Of a stretch of DNA of 64,000 nucleotides, positions 31,245-39,196 are shown one piece after another (within the stretch, counting starts at the first letter, position 1; every line of letters starts with the position of its first letter). A program made the position numbers and the translations under genes. The notes beneath the pieces were generated by a model. It worked only from the letters and a program-made list of their open reading frames with translations. It made no database searches and was not told the origin of the DNA. This DNA comes from a virus. The stretch is taken from positions 83,493 to 147,492 of the IMG/VR virus record IMGVR_UViG_3300037070_003613. One strand, given 5' to 3'.

Positions 31245-31483
31245 GACTGATCCTGCCCGTCGTGTTCGCGGTCGGGATCTTCTACGGCGGGTTCGCGCTC
31301 GGCTACTACCGCAGGCCCACGGACCCGCGGATAGTGGCCCTACGCGAGCACGCCCGCCTGTTGGAGCGCGCCGGGAAAGCATCCCGACGCGGCCAGCACG
31401 GGCTGGCCGAGATCTACGAACGCGGCGCGCAGGAGGCGCTCGAACTGGCTGACGCCGAACCACGGAAGGAACTCGGACCGTAA
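31241..31483 (+). CDS. Small single-pass membrane protein
   Basis: 80 residues. One N-terminal transmembrane helix (LILPVVFAVGIFYGGFALGY) then a cytoplasmic amphipathic helix (REHARLLERAGKASRRGQHG). Third gene of the SPFH-lipoprotein operon. Confidence 0.7.
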   Translation: MRLILPVVFAVGIFYGGFALGYYRRPTDPRIVALREHARLLERAGKASRRGQHGLAEIYERGAQEALELADAEPRKELGP

Positions 31484-31668
31484 TGCCGAACGTCATGTTC
31501 TACGTGATCCGCTGCCTCGTCTGCGATGAGGCCGCTGGACAGCCGCTCGACATGCCGTTCGGCTCGGCCCGGGAGCGGGGTCAGTGGGCGACGGCGCACA
31601 CGAAGGCGACCGGCCATGAACGTTGGTTGGTGGTCGATGTGCCCGGCTACAGGTCCCCGGAACCATGA
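31483..31668 (+). CDS. Small zinc-binding-like protein
   Basis: 61 residues. YVIRCLVCDEAAGQPLDMPF (CxxC) and AHTKATGHERW (two His) could form a Cys2His2 site. ATG overlaps the previous TAA by one base. Common small-protein type in this genome. Confidence 0.65.
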   Translation: MPNVMFYVIRCLVCDEAAGQPLDMPFGSARERGQWATAHTKATGHERWLVVDVPGYRSPEP

Positions 31669-31925
31669 ACTCGATCGAGGCCCGCACCCTGAACTCGTTG
31701 CGGCTGATTGCTACGGGCCGCGTGTCATGGAACGCACGCAGTCTTCGGATCCGCTTCGAGTACGGAGCGATGCTCGAACCTGACCATCAGTACCTCGACG
31801 GCCTCGTGTTGAGCGAGGACTACTACGTCCGGGAACACATGGCGACGTCGGATCGTGGGTCGGTGACGTTGACGTCGAGGGGACGGCAACTGCTCGCCGA
31901 ACTCGAAGCGGAAGCCGCGCGGTGA
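31665..31925 (+). CDS. Small winged-helix-like protein
   Basis: 86 residues from the ATG at 31665. EARTLNSLRLIATGRVSWNA, then SVTLTSRGRQLLAELEAEAA, which resembles the closing wing and helix of MarR/PadR-type winged helices (LTxxGRxLL). May be a transcription regulator; the N-terminal recognition helix is not clear. Confidence 0.55.
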   Translation: MNSIEARTLNSLRLIATGRVSWNARSLRIRFEYGAMLEPDHQYLDGLVLSEDYYVREHMATSDRGSVTLTSRGRQLLAELEAEAAR

Positions 31926-32797
31926 GCGAGTCCGCCGAGGCGATCGCGAAGGTCGTCGGTGATCTGCGTGCGGGCCTGATCTGGGACATCTACGACGCCG
32001 GGCTGTATTCGACGGAGATCAACGAGTTCGAGGACGCTGTCGTGGTCGACGCCACCCCGGTCTACCGCGACCTGTTGAAACGCACCGGTGTCCGCTTGTA
32101 CGAGGATCATCGCATCGCGCCGGTGTGGCCGAACGCGCTGATCTGCTACCGCAACGAGCACGGCAACGGCATCGTCACCCACGTCACCGCAGCCCCGCTC
32201 GAAGTGTGGGACGCGACCGGCGACCGGTGGGAAACGAACCTCGAACACACCATCGACTGGGACCGGGTGCGCTGGGTGTGCCTGTTCACGATCTTCTCCG
32301 GGAACCGCGCCAAGAACAACACCGTCCCGGTGCCAACCGCCGGACCGCTCCACATGTGGCGCGCCGCCGTCTACGAGGACGGCGAGATCGCCGATCTCCG
32401 CTGGGTCGCGGTGTCGGGCGAACCGGGCCTGAACGAACGCTGGGACATGGCCCAGTTGGTGACGCTCGGAGCGATCAACCTCGGGAACTGCGTCAACGTC
32501 GAACTGCGTGAACCGAAACGGCAACGCCACGCACAACGCCGCCTCGACCGCACCGGCGTCCGCGTCTCAGAGCTACACGTCCGACCGACCTCGAAGTCGT
32601 ACACCGCCGAACGGCTCGCGACCCTCACGTCGGCGTCGATCCCGATCCATTCGGTCCGAGGCCACTTCGCCGAGTACGGCGTGAACGGCCGCGGCCTCTT
32701 GTTCGGCAAGCTGTCGGGCCGCTATTGGATCCCGGCCCACGCCCGAGGCAACCCGGAACACGGCCACGTCGAGCAGAGCTACACAGTGGAACCATGA
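31922..32797 (+). CDS. Conserved actinophage protein, unknown
   Basis: 291 residues. The C-terminal block IHSVRGHFAEYGVNG, LLFGKLSGRYWIPAHARGNP and HGHVEQSYTV is a conserved ending seen in large actinophage hypothetical proteins. The product of 52244-53224 ends with a related HWR...KGP block, so the two are probably distant paralogues. No enzymatic motif identified. Confidence 0.7.
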   Translation: MSESAEAIAKVVGDLRAGLIWDIYDAGLYSTEINEFEDAVVVDATPVYRDLLKRTGVRLYEDHRIAPVWPNALICYRNEHGNGIVTHVTAAPLEVWDATGDRWETNLEHTIDWDRVRWVCLFTIFSGNRAKNNTVPVPTAGPLHMWRAAVYEDGEIADLRWVAVSGEPGLNERWDMAQLVTLGAINLGNCVNVELREPKRQRHAQRRLDRTGVRVSELHVRPTSKSYTAERLATLTSASIPIHSVRGHFAEYGVNGRGLLFGKLSGRYWIPAHARGNPEHGHVEQSYTVEP

Positions 32798-32982
32798 GCC
32801 TCCTCCCGAACTTCAAGTCGCATCCGACGACCGAAGATCTCGCCTACTACGTCGACCGTGGCCTGCGCGGTGGCGAGACGACCCCCAAGGTGACCCGGGT
32901 GGCCAACCATGTGAAACGCTGCGTGATCTGCGCACGGCTGACGAACGAGATCACCGCCGAGTGGGACGAGGGCGACGAATGA
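32794..32982 (+). CDS. Anti-sigma-like zinc peptide (ZAS motif)
   Basis: 62 residues. His39-x3-Cys43-x2-Cys46 in ANHVKRCVICARL is the zinc motif of ZAS-type anti-sigma factors, preceded by HPTTEDLAYYVDRGL, which parallels their first helix. The peptide lacks a membrane segment. If it binds a host sigma factor, it could redirect transcription. The match is to a short motif only. Confidence 0.5.
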   Translation: MSLLPNFKSHPTTEDLAYYVDRGLRGGETTPKVTRVANHVKRCVICARLTNEITAEWDEGDE

Positions 32983-33278
32983 GCGAGCACCTCGACGGCA
33001 AGCCGATCTCGACGTACTCGTATCGGATCCTCGGCTGCCGCTGCCCGGACTGCACCGCTCTCGCCACCGCCGAGCACCGCCGCACCTACCAGGCCCGAGG
33101 CCGCGCTCTCGGCAAGGTCCAGAACCGCACCCAGAACAAAGCGGTCGCCTGGGTCCGCGCGAACTGCCCAGTCCTGTGGGAACAGTTCCTCGCCGAGTCG
33201 TACGAGGAACTCGGCATCGAACGCCGCAAGCCCGGCCAGCGTGACCGATCCGCGCCCGACCAGAGTTCCGAGGCGTAG
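32979..33278 (+). CDS. Small basic protein with CxC-xx-C
   Basis: 99 residues. YRILGCRCPDCTALATAEHR (C-x-C-x2-C, then His) may bind zinc; a basic helical stretch (RRTYQARGRALGKVQNRTQN) follows. Typical of small phage nucleic-acid-binding proteins, but no family named. Confidence 0.65.
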   Translation: MSEHLDGKPISTYSYRILGCRCPDCTALATAEHRRTYQARGRALGKVQNRTQNKAVAWVRANCPVLWEQFLAESYEELGIERRKPGQRDRSAPDQSSEA

Positions 33279-33287
33279 GCTTCGACC

Positions 33288-33479
33288 ATGACCGCCGACG
33301 ACGCAGCCGAACCACCTGAGCCGTCCGACGACGAAGCGACCGCCCGCGCCTGGGTGATGCTGCTCATCTCCGACATGTCATGGCTCGTCGGCAACGTCGA
33401 AGGCGGAGGCTCCACCGTCCCCGACCGCATCACCGACGACCTCCGAGACGCACTCTCCTGGCTGGCAGGCACACCATGA
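33288..33479 (+). CDS. Small acidic protein
   Basis: 63 residues. Acidic N-terminus (DDAAEPPEPSDDEA) and a helix WVMLLISDMSWLVGNVEGGG. TAGGCT lies 6 bases before the ATG, a possible leaderless -10. No family recognised. Confidence 0.6.
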   Translation: MTADDAAEPPEPSDDEATARAWVMLLISDMSWLVGNVEGGGSTVPDRITDDLRDALSWLAGTP

Positions 33480-33805
33480 TCACGCTCCCCCGTCTGCCGT
33501 GGCATTGGCGCCTGCGCCGCTGGCTCGGCTTCGACTCGCTTCGCCGCGGGATCCTGTTCATCCCCAACGAACTCCACTTCCGCGAGCCTGACGCGAGTGA
33601 CACCGACCGGTTCCTGAACGAACTGATCCGGGTCATGACCGAACCGATCCGGGTCATGACCGAACCGATCGGGGGCCGACCATCGCGCTGGTGGCGGTTC
33701 CGCCGCTGGGCCGGTTTCGACTCCGTACGCCACACCAAGTCGACCCGCGACGCCCGCACCCTGGTCCCGATCATCCTCCGCGGCCCAGCTTCGGCGGCAC
33801 CATGA
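33476..33805 (+). CDS. Basic protein with internal repeats
   Basis: 109 residues. Two related Trp/Arg blocks, WRLRRWLGFDSLRRG (residues about 11-25) and WRFRRWAGFDSVRHT (about 72-86), indicate an internal duplication. Between them RVMTEPI is exactly doubled by a perfect 21-bp tandem repeat at 33625-33666. Unknown function; possibly RNA- or membrane-binding. Confidence 0.65.
   Translation: MITLPRLPWHWRLRRWLGFDSLRRGILFIPNELHFREPDASDTDRFLNELIRVMTEPIRVMTEPIGGRPSRWWRFRRWAGFDSVRHTKSTRDARTLVPIILRGPASAAP
33625..33666 (+). repeat. Perfect 21-bp tandem repeat
   Basis: GATCCGGGTCATGACCGAAC plus one C, two copies head to tail. It adds exactly seven codons in frame. Same unit length as the repeats at 44716 and 62011. 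Confidence 0.95.
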
Positions 33806-33957
33806 GCGACGCCAAGATGCACCGCGTGGCCCGACTCGGACGCTTCAAGCTGTACTACGCCAACCGCCACGTCTTCATCCACCCCGGCTTCCACCTGTGG
33901 ACCGGGCACCGCCACATCCGACTGCTGCCGATCCCCAAGATGGGAGCACACCCATGA
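33802..33957 (+). CDS. Small His-rich basic peptide
   Basis: 51 residues. KLYYANRHVFIHPGFHLWTG with several His. Overlaps neighbours by 4 bases. No family recognised. Confidence 0.6.
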   Translation: MSDAKMHRVARLGRFKLYYANRHVFIHPGFHLWTGHRHIRLLPIPKMGAHP

Positions 33958-34520
33958 ACGCCAACCCTGACCCGCACGACCCGTGGGACCGCCGCCCCGG
34001 CGAATCCCCGAAGGCATACGCGGCGTTCCTCAAGTACCGAGACATGGGTCCCTACAAACGCTCTCTGCGCGCACTCGGCGCGCGCGAAAGTAGTACAGAA
34101 GTAGTACATATCGCCCTCGCAGCCCGCTGGTCCCGCGAGAACGACTGGGTCGACCGAGCCGGATCCTGGGACGACTACCTCGCCTACCAGGCCCAAGTCG
34201 CCCAGGTCGAAGAAGTCCACGCGATGCGCCGCCGCCACGCCGCACTCGGCTTCACCCTGATCGACACCGTGATCGAACGAGCCAAGCTGATCAACATCGA
34301 GAAGCTCACCGTGCGTGACATGCTCGCAATGGCGCAACTCGCCGTCCAGATCGAACGCCAAGCCCGCGGCGAAGTCACCGCCATCATCGAAACCCGCACC
34401 GAGGAAGAAGCCCAAGGCCCGACCGGCGCCGACATCCTGACGGCGTTGCGCACCCACAAGGAACTCCTCGTCCTCGCCGAAGAACTCGACCGAGTCATGC
34501 TCGAAGGGAACGACCAATGA
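33954..34520 (+). CDS. Terminase small subunit
   Basis: 188 residues. PWDRRPGESPKAYAAFLKYR, DMGPYKRSLRALGAR, then AARWSRENDWVDRAGSWDDY is the N-terminal helix-turn-helix pattern of actinophage small terminases, which bind the packaging site. A long central coiled coil (VAQVEEVHAMRRRHAALGF) fits oligomerisation. The large subunit follows after one small gene. Confidence 0.75.
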   Translation: MNANPDPHDPWDRRPGESPKAYAAFLKYRDMGPYKRSLRALGARESSTEVVHIALAARWSRENDWVDRAGSWDDYLAYQAQVAQVEEVHAMRRRHAALGFTLIDTVIERAKLINIEKLTVRDMLAMAQLAVQIERQARGEVTAIIETRTEEEAQGPTGADILTALRTHKELLVLAEELDRVMLEGNDQ

Positions 34521-34675
34521 CCCTGTTCGACCGATCCGTCAGCGTGTTCGACGCCCTCGAACAGAACGACATCCACCCGATCAACCACCGCTCCCGCATC
34601 ACACTGTTCGCGGTCGGCCTCGGTATCGGCGCCGCATTGTGGGCGGCTCTCGCCATCGCTGACGCGCTCGTGTGA
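34517..34675 (+). CDS. Small membrane peptide
   Basis: 52 residues. A polar N-terminus, then one transmembrane helix (TLFAVGLGIGAALWAALAIA). Lies between the terminase subunits, where a small gene is not expected. Function unknown. Confidence 0.55.
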   Translation: MTLFDRSVSVFDALEQNDIHPINHRSRITLFAVGLGIGAALWAALAIADALV

Positions 34676-34702
34676 TCGCGCCCAGATAAGGTTCCCGCCA
34701 AC

Positions 34703-34795
34703 CCCCGGCGTCTTCCTCTCGATCGTTGCCAAACAGCCACCGGGGCGCACGTGACGGCCCCTCCGTTTGCCGCCCGCTTCCGGAGGGGCCGTCAC
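34703..34795. repeat. Inverted repeats between terminase genes
   Basis: GTGACGGCCCCTCCG (34751-34765) and CGGAGGGGCCGTCAC (34781-34795) form a perfect 15-bp stem with a 15-base loop. A shorter CCCCGG/CCGGGG pair (34703-34708, 34740-34745) lies just upstream. GTGACGGCC recurs once more at 34825. With no U-run, it is an odd terminator; a packaging or terminase-binding site is an alternative. No gene in 34676-34849. Confidence 0.6.
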
Positions 34796-34849
34796 CGCGT
34801 CCCCACCATCGACAACTCTGGATGGTGACGGCCGAGTTACATTGATGTG

Positions 34850-36409
34850 ATGCCGACCGCCGGTGTCGTCCTCGCCGAGGACCTTGCAGAGCACGGCTGG
34901 CGGCTGGCCCCGGACCGCCTCGCCGCCCACATCACCCGCTTCGAGCCGGTGACCGAAGGCTTCGGCGGCGAGTTCCAGATGTCCGGCCCCTACCAGCGGC
35001 CACGCCACGTCCGCAAGATCGGCGCCGTGCTCGCTGACACCATCAGCGAAGGCAACGGCCGACTGATCGTCAACCAGCCCCCGCAAACCGGCAAGTCGAT
35101 GCTGATCTCGCGGTGGACACCGACGTGGGCGCACCATCTCACCGAAGGCAAGGTCCGCGTCCTGCTCGGCTCCTACCAGGCCCGCTACGCCGCGTCGTGG
35201 GGCAAGGCGACGAAAGACACCGTCGAGAAGTTCGGCGACGAACTCCTCCTCGAACTCTCACCATTCGCGCACGCCCGCGACGTGTGGGAAACGACCGCCG
35301 GGGGCGGGATGCGCACGAGCGGCATCGAAGGCTCGATGACCGGCCTCCCCGGGGACATCATCATCGTGGACGACCCGTTCCGCTCGTTCAAGGAAGCCCA
35401 CTCACCGACAGTCCGCCAGGATGTGTGGGACTGGTTCTGGGCTGTCCCGATGACCCGCCTCCAACCCGGCTCGACCGTGATCGTGGTTCAAACCCGTTGG
35501 CATGAGGACGACCTCACCGGGCGCCTCATGTCGTCGGAGGGCGCGCACCGCTGGACGCAGCTACGCATCCCCGCCCTGTGCGACGACCCCGCCACCGACT
35601 TCCTCGGCCGCAAGCTCGGCGAGTCGATCTGGCCCGAACGGTTCTCCGAGGAGCACTACAGCGATCTCAAGATCGACTCCGGTGCCTACAAGTGGGCCGG
35701 GATGTACCAGCAACTCCCGGCACCATTGGAAGGGGAGATCTTCAAGCGGGCGAAGTGGGTCAAGGTCGACGCCGCCCCGATCGGCCGCATGACGCACCTC
35801 GTGCGCCGCTGGGACCTCGCGAGCACCCAGGACGACGGCGACTACACCGCCGGTGTGTTGATGGGCCGCACCGACCGCTCCGAGTTCTTCATCCTCGACA
35901 TCCAACACGAACGTCTTTCTTCGCTCGGCGTCGAGGAGTTGATCAAGGACACCGCCCGCCGCGACCACAAGGACTACGGCGGCAAGGTGCTGATCCGCCT
36001 CGAACAGGAACCCGGCGCGACCGGCAAACGAACCGCCGAGGACTACGTCAAGCGTCTCCTGTCCGGATACCCGGCCAAGGCGTTGCGCACCGACAACAAG
36101 AAAGAACTCAAGGCGCAGCCGTTCGCAGCGCAACAGGAAGCCGAGAACGTGATGCTCGTGCGCCACCTCGACAAGATCACCGGCCAGTTCGTCACACCGA
36201 CGTGGTGGGAGGAGTTCATCGAGGAAGCCGCCGTGTTCCCGTCCGGCACCCACGATGACATGGTCGACGCCGCCTCCGAAGCGTTCAACGATCTCCGCGA
36301 GTTGGAGATGAAGCGAGTCAAGGCCAAGACCCGCACCATGGCCGGGGAACGAATCGGCGTCCCCCCGCAGACCGGACAGCCCCGAGGCCAGACCCGCCCA
36401 CCCGGCTGA
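34850..36409 (+). CDS. Terminase large subunit
   Basis: 519 residues from ATG; a GTG one codon earlier is possible. ATPase: NQPPQTGKSMLIS (Walker A, about residues 74-86), IIIVDDPFRS (Walker B, about 170-179), and VVQTRWHEDDLTG (coupling motif). Nuclease: RRWDLASTQDDGDYTA (about 319), then HDDMVDAASEAF (about 468) with the final acidic residues. It cuts and packages DNA into the head. The start has no ribosome site but a TTACAT element lies just upstream, suggesting a leaderless mRNA. Confidence 0.97.
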   Translation: MPTAGVVLAEDLAEHGWRLAPDRLAAHITRFEPVTEGFGGEFQMSGPYQRPRHVRKIGAVLADTISEGNGRLIVNQPPQTGKSMLISRWTPTWAHHLTEGKVRVLLGSYQARYAASWGKATKDTVEKFGDELLLELSPFAHARDVWETTAGGGMRTSGIEGSMTGLPGDIIIVDDPFRSFKEAHSPTVRQDVWDWFWAVPMTRLQPGSTVIVVQTRWHEDDLTGRLMSSEGAHRWTQLRIPALCDDPATDFLGRKLGESIWPERFSEEHYSDLKIDSGAYKWAGMYQQLPAPLEGEIFKRAKWVKVDAAPIGRMTHLVRRWDLASTQDDGDYTAGVLMGRTDRSEFFILDIQHERLSSLGVEELIKDTARRDHKDYGGKVLIRLEQEPGATGKRTAEDYVKRLLSGYPAKALRTDNKKELKAQPFAAQQEAENVMLVRHLDKITGQFVTPTWWEEFIEEAAVFPSGTHDDMVDAASEAFNDLRELEMKRVKAKTRTMAGERIGVPPQTGQPRGQTRPPG

Positions 36410-36433
36410 AATGTCGCCACCCAGGACTACGGT
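36406..36433 (+). promoter_or_regulatory. Family B promoter, leaderless
   Basis: CTGAAA, 16 bases beginning TGTCGCC, TACGGT; the -10 ends 7 bases before the ATG at 36441. It overlaps the end of the large terminase gene. Confidence 0.65.
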
Positions 36434-36440
36434 TGCGGCG

Positions 36441-36653
36441 ATGGCCACCGTTGTCGAAGCGATCGCATCCACCATCGGCTACTCGCCCGGGATCGACGGG
36501 CTGCTCGGTTCTGGCCTGTCGAAGATGCTCGCCTTCCAACAGGCCACTGACATCTGCAAGGCGCTCGGGCTGCCAAGCGACGTCGATGTCGACGTGGTCC
36601 GCCGGTGGGGCAGCGGCGAAGTCATCCACCTCGGCCCGGAGCACCTCGCATGA
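36441..36653 (+). CDS. Small hypothetical protein
   Basis: 70 residues. Helical GIDGLLGSGLSKMLAFQQAT then DVDVDVVRRWGSGEV. First gene of the operon behind a family B promoter. No family recognised. Confidence 0.7.
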   Translation: MATVVEAIASTIGYSPGIDGLLGSGLSKMLAFQQATDICKALGLPSDVDVDVVRRWGSGEVIHLGPEHLA

Positions 36654-36853
36654 GCGAGACCCTGTACGAGTTGGTCGTGAGCGGTGAACGCAAACTGTTC
36701 CCGCTCTGGCGTGCCGCTGCCGTCTACGACAACGGCTGGATCGACGTACGGTTCGGCACCATCGTCCACGAGAACGACCAGACCCGCCCGATGACCGACG
36801 CCGACCGCCGACTGGTCGCCGACGCCGCCGACGAGTACAGCGCGAGCAAGTGA
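36650..36853 (+). CDS. Small hypothetical protein
   Basis: 67 residues. Strand-rich (LYELVVSGERKLFPLWRAAA; IDVRFGTIVHEND), then a DADRRLVADAADEY helix. 4-base overlap upstream, 1-base overlap downstream. Confidence 0.65.
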   Translation: MSETLYELVVSGERKLFPLWRAAAVYDNGWIDVRFGTIVHENDQTRPMTDADRRLVADAADEYSASK

Positions 36854-36948
36854 TGACCCGCCAAGAGTTGTTCTGGATCCTGATCATCAAGATCTCCGTC
36901 ACCGGATTCTTCGCTACCGCGCTCTGGCTGAACTGGGGCCGCAAGTGA
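36853..36948 (+). CDS. 31-residue membrane peptide
   Basis: MTRQELFWILIIKISVTGFF continuing ATALWLNWGRK is one transmembrane helix with a basic end. TGATG and GTGA overlaps on both sides make it a genuine link of the operon. Confidence 0.6.
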   Translation: MTRQELFWILIIKISVTGFFATALWLNWGRK

Positions 36949-37160
36949 CCGACTGGCTCCCCGGCGACCTGCGCGTCCAGATCCACCCGTCCGGGCTATC
37001 GGTGACATGCCGGTACTGCGGCCGGTGCGGTGCCATCATCCCGCTCACGTTGAAGGAACTCCACGACGACTTCCACGGCCGCGCCCCGTTCGACCCGGCA
37101 GGCGAACCGATGCACGGCCACCCACCCGCCGACATGCCCCCGGAGGTGTCCTGCTCATGA
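36945..37160 (+). CDS. Small zinc-binding-like protein
   Basis: 71 residues from GTG. SVTCRYCGRCGAIIPL (C-x2-C-x2-C) and later His residues (ELHDDFHGRA; MHGHPPADM) suggest a metal site. No family recognised. Confidence 0.65.
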   Translation: MTDWLPGDLRVQIHPSGLSVTCRYCGRCGAIIPLTLKELHDDFHGRAPFDPAGEPMHGHPPADMPPEVSCS

Positions 37161-37570
37161 GCGACATGCCGAACGAGGACGAGTTGGACCAGGCGCTCCT
37201 CGACGCCGCCCGGCGCGGGTTCGTGGAGTTCTCCACCATCGAGGAGTTGCCGCACGTCCTCGAACACCTCGGCCCCGTGTCCGGCGGCGACATCCTCATC
37301 TTCCGTGACCTCGATGACCAGACCCGGGAGGACGCAACCCAAGCGGTGATGGACTACTACGTCGAGGTCGCCCGCGCCCAGAACCGGGTCGAGGTCCGCA
37401 GCGTCAGCGCCGACGTCAAGTACACGGCCGACCGGCTCCCGGTAGCGGCAGCAGCGGTCGTGCCGCTGCTCGTGTTCCTCCCGAGCGGGATCGGGATCGA
37501 GCACCTGACCGAGTCCGACATGGTCCGCGCCGGATGGCAACGGATCACCAACCCAGAGGAGACCCCGTGA
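37157..37570 (+). CDS. Hypothetical protein
   Basis: 137 residues. DELDQALLDAARRGFVEFST, then DILIFRDLDDQTREDATQAV and VPLLVFLPSGIGIEHLTESD. Alternating helix and strand with no signature motif. Confidence 0.65.
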   Translation: MSDMPNEDELDQALLDAARRGFVEFSTIEELPHVLEHLGPVSGGDILIFRDLDDQTREDATQAVMDYYVEVARAQNRVEVRSVSADVKYTADRLPVAAAAVVPLLVFLPSGIGIEHLTESDMVRAGWQRITNPEETP

Positions 37571-37809
37571 GCGCAGACGGACCGATCTATCACAAGTACG
37601 ACGTAACTCGTACTGACGGGGCGGAGGCCGACCCGGAGTCCAAGCACTTCGGCGGTTGCTTCCTGTTCGTGCTCGACATCGACCACGACCCGTTCGCAGC
37701 GAAGGCACTGTCGGCCTACGCCGAAGCGTGCCACCGCACGCACCCGGAGTTGGCGTCCGCTCTCCGCGGTGCGCTTATCGAGCGCGACCTCCCCCGACCC
37801 CATGAGTAA
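37567..37809 (+). CDS. Small hypothetical protein
   Basis: 80 residues from GTG. CFLFVLDIDHDPFAAKALSA and helix AYAEACHRTHPELASALRGA. No family recognised. Overlaps the next gene by 8 bases. Confidence 0.65.
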   Translation: MSADGPIYHKYDVTRTDGAEADPESKHFGGCFLFVLDIDHDPFAAKALSAYAEACHRTHPELASALRGALIERDLPRPHE

Positions 37810-38017
37810 GTCGACGTGGCACGTCACTGTCGAGATGGACGACGGCGAGGTGTGGGCAACCGAACTACTCCACGTCACCGGCGGCATGAAGGAAGCGTCG
37901 TTCCGGGCCGCGAAGATCATCGAGGGCCGCTACGGCACCGGCGAGACCGGGATCAAGACGTTGTTCGTCGGGATCACCCTGCCCGAAGGCGCGCTCGACC
38001 TGGGCGTCAAGCCATGA
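37802..38017 (+). CDS. Small hypothetical protein
   Basis: 71 residues. TWHVTVEMDDGEVWATELLH then FRAAKIIEGRYGTGETGIKT. A beta-beta-alpha type fold is likely. No family recognised. Confidence 0.65.
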   Translation: MSKSTWHVTVEMDDGEVWATELLHVTGGMKEASFRAAKIIEGRYGTGETGIKTLFVGITLPEGALDLGVKP

Positions 38018-38307
38018 GTGAGCGTCCACTGCCACGCGACTCCGACCCGGTCGCCGGTCTCTGGTTGCGCTGGGAGATCGTCGGCGGCGAACCGGTGTTG
38101 AAGATCGACCAGGACGTGACGGGCGGGATGACGCTGTACACAGCGGAGGCGCTCGCTCACGCCATCCTGTACCAGACTGCTCTGCTCAAGGCGAACGTCG
38201 ACGCCCCGTTCGACTGGGGACGCTTCGAGCCGCCGTGGGAATGTCCCGTTCCAGGCTGCTCCGAACCGACCGGCCAACGGCACAAGCACATGGGGGTGGT
38301 GCGATGA
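38014..38307 (+). CDS. Small protein with C-terminal zinc site
   Basis: 97 residues. WECPVPGCSEPTGQRHKHMG (C-x4-C, H-x-H) is a short zinc-finger-like end. N-terminal part AGLWLRWEIVGGEPVLKID is strand-rich. The CPVPGCS string recurs in the zinc-finger protein at 43920. Confidence 0.65.
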   Translation: MSERPLPRDSDPVAGLWLRWEIVGGEPVLKIDQDVTGGMTLYTAEALAHAILYQTALLKANVDAPFDWGRFEPPWECPVPGCSEPTGQRHKHMGVVR

Positions 38308-38525
38308 CACCAGGCCAGATCCAAGGTTCGATTGACGAGATCTGCGAAGGACTCGACGCTCAACGCGCGGCGTACATCTCGGCCCGCGGTTCGGACCACA
38401 CGCAGCAACCGTTCACCATCACGTTCGACCCGGACGTCACGAACTACGAGGAGATGACCCGCATCCTCGAAACGGTCCGCGCCCGCTACCCGCAGTGGCG
38501 CATCAAGGGAGAGTGGAAGACATGA
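38304..38525 (+). CDS. Small hypothetical protein
   Basis: 73 residues. QIQGSIDEICEGLDAQRAAY helix, PFTITFDPDVTNYEEMTRIL. Probably a small alpha-beta fold. Unknown. Confidence 0.65.
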   Translation: MTPGQIQGSIDEICEGLDAQRAAYISARGSDHTQQPFTITFDPDVTNYEEMTRILETVRARYPQWRIKGEWKT

Positions 38526-38761
38526 GCCTCGACTACACCCACTTCAACACCAAGCTCTGCGAGGTGCTCGGCCTCGACGTGACCAAGGTCGCGAGCCTCA
38601 TGATCGTCGCCACCGGCGAGGAGACCACCATCAACGTCGAATGGGTCGCGCTCGATGATCACGGCGAACTCGATAACTGGCACCAGAAGTACCGGATCGT
38701 CCCCCTCGACCCGCACGATGCCCGCGGGGTCTACGACCGTGGCGTGATCGCCGATGAGTAA
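38522..38761 (+). CDS. Small hypothetical protein
   Basis: 79 residues. TKLCEVLGLDVTKVASLMIV, TTINVEWVALDDHGEL, YRIVPLDP. The pattern (helix then antiparallel strands) resembles small phage proteins without known function. Confidence 0.65.
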   Translation: MSLDYTHFNTKLCEVLGLDVTKVASLMIVATGEETTINVEWVALDDHGELDNWHQKYRIVPLDPHDARGVYDRGVIADE

Positions 38762-38879
38762 CTGGTGGGTCGGATACGTGGTCGGCGTGTCGGTCGGTGT
38801 GGCAGGGATGCTGTTCGGCGCGTACGTCTGGGGCTACATAGAGGGACTCCGCGACGGACGACGGGAGCGTCATGAGTGA
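38754..38879 (+). CDS. 41-residue membrane peptide
   Basis: MSNWWVGYVVGVSVGVAGML opens one transmembrane helix, with a strongly basic end (RDGRRERHE) predicted to be cytoplasmic. Overlaps neighbours by 8 bases at each side. Unknown role. Confidence 0.6.
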   Translation: MSNWWVGYVVGVSVGVAGMLFGAYVWGYIEGLRDGRRERHE

Positions 38880-39168
38880 CGATCTGAACCCGACCGAGTC
38901 CGAGGCGTCCGAGGACGTCCACTGGTGGTTCGGTCTGAGCTACTCGTCTTACCTGTGCTGCAACCGGTCCCTGTTGCAGTCGATGCCCGACGAATGGCAG
39001 GCCCGGTTCGTGCAGTGCATGATCGAACTCCGCGACCACTTCCCGAACATCAACGAACCGCAGTACACCGTCTACGCCCGCTCCGCTGACGGCCGGTTCA
39101 TCAAGGATCCGATCCCCAACTACAACCGGGGCCGCACCTTCATCGCCTCGACCGATCATCACGGTTGA
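38872..39168 (+). CDS. Hypothetical protein
   Basis: 98 residues. VHWWFGLSYSSYLCCNRSLL, then MPDEWQARFVQCMIELRDHF. Resembles small conserved phage proteins with a WFGLSYxxYLVLPR-like segment. Function unknown. Confidence 0.65.
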   Translation: MSDDLNPTESEASEDVHWWFGLSYSSYLCCNRSLLQSMPDEWQARFVQCMIELRDHFPNINEPQYTVYARSADGRFIKDPIPNYNRGRTFIASTDHHG

Positions 39169-39191
39169 CGGTCACCCGAAAGGGGTACGGT
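39165..39191 (+). promoter_or_regulatory. Leaderless-type promoter
   Basis: TTGACG, 15 bases, TACGGT; the -10 ends 5 bases before the ATG at 39197. No Shine-Dalgarno precedes that gene. Confidence 0.5.
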
Positions 39192-39196
39192 CGACC

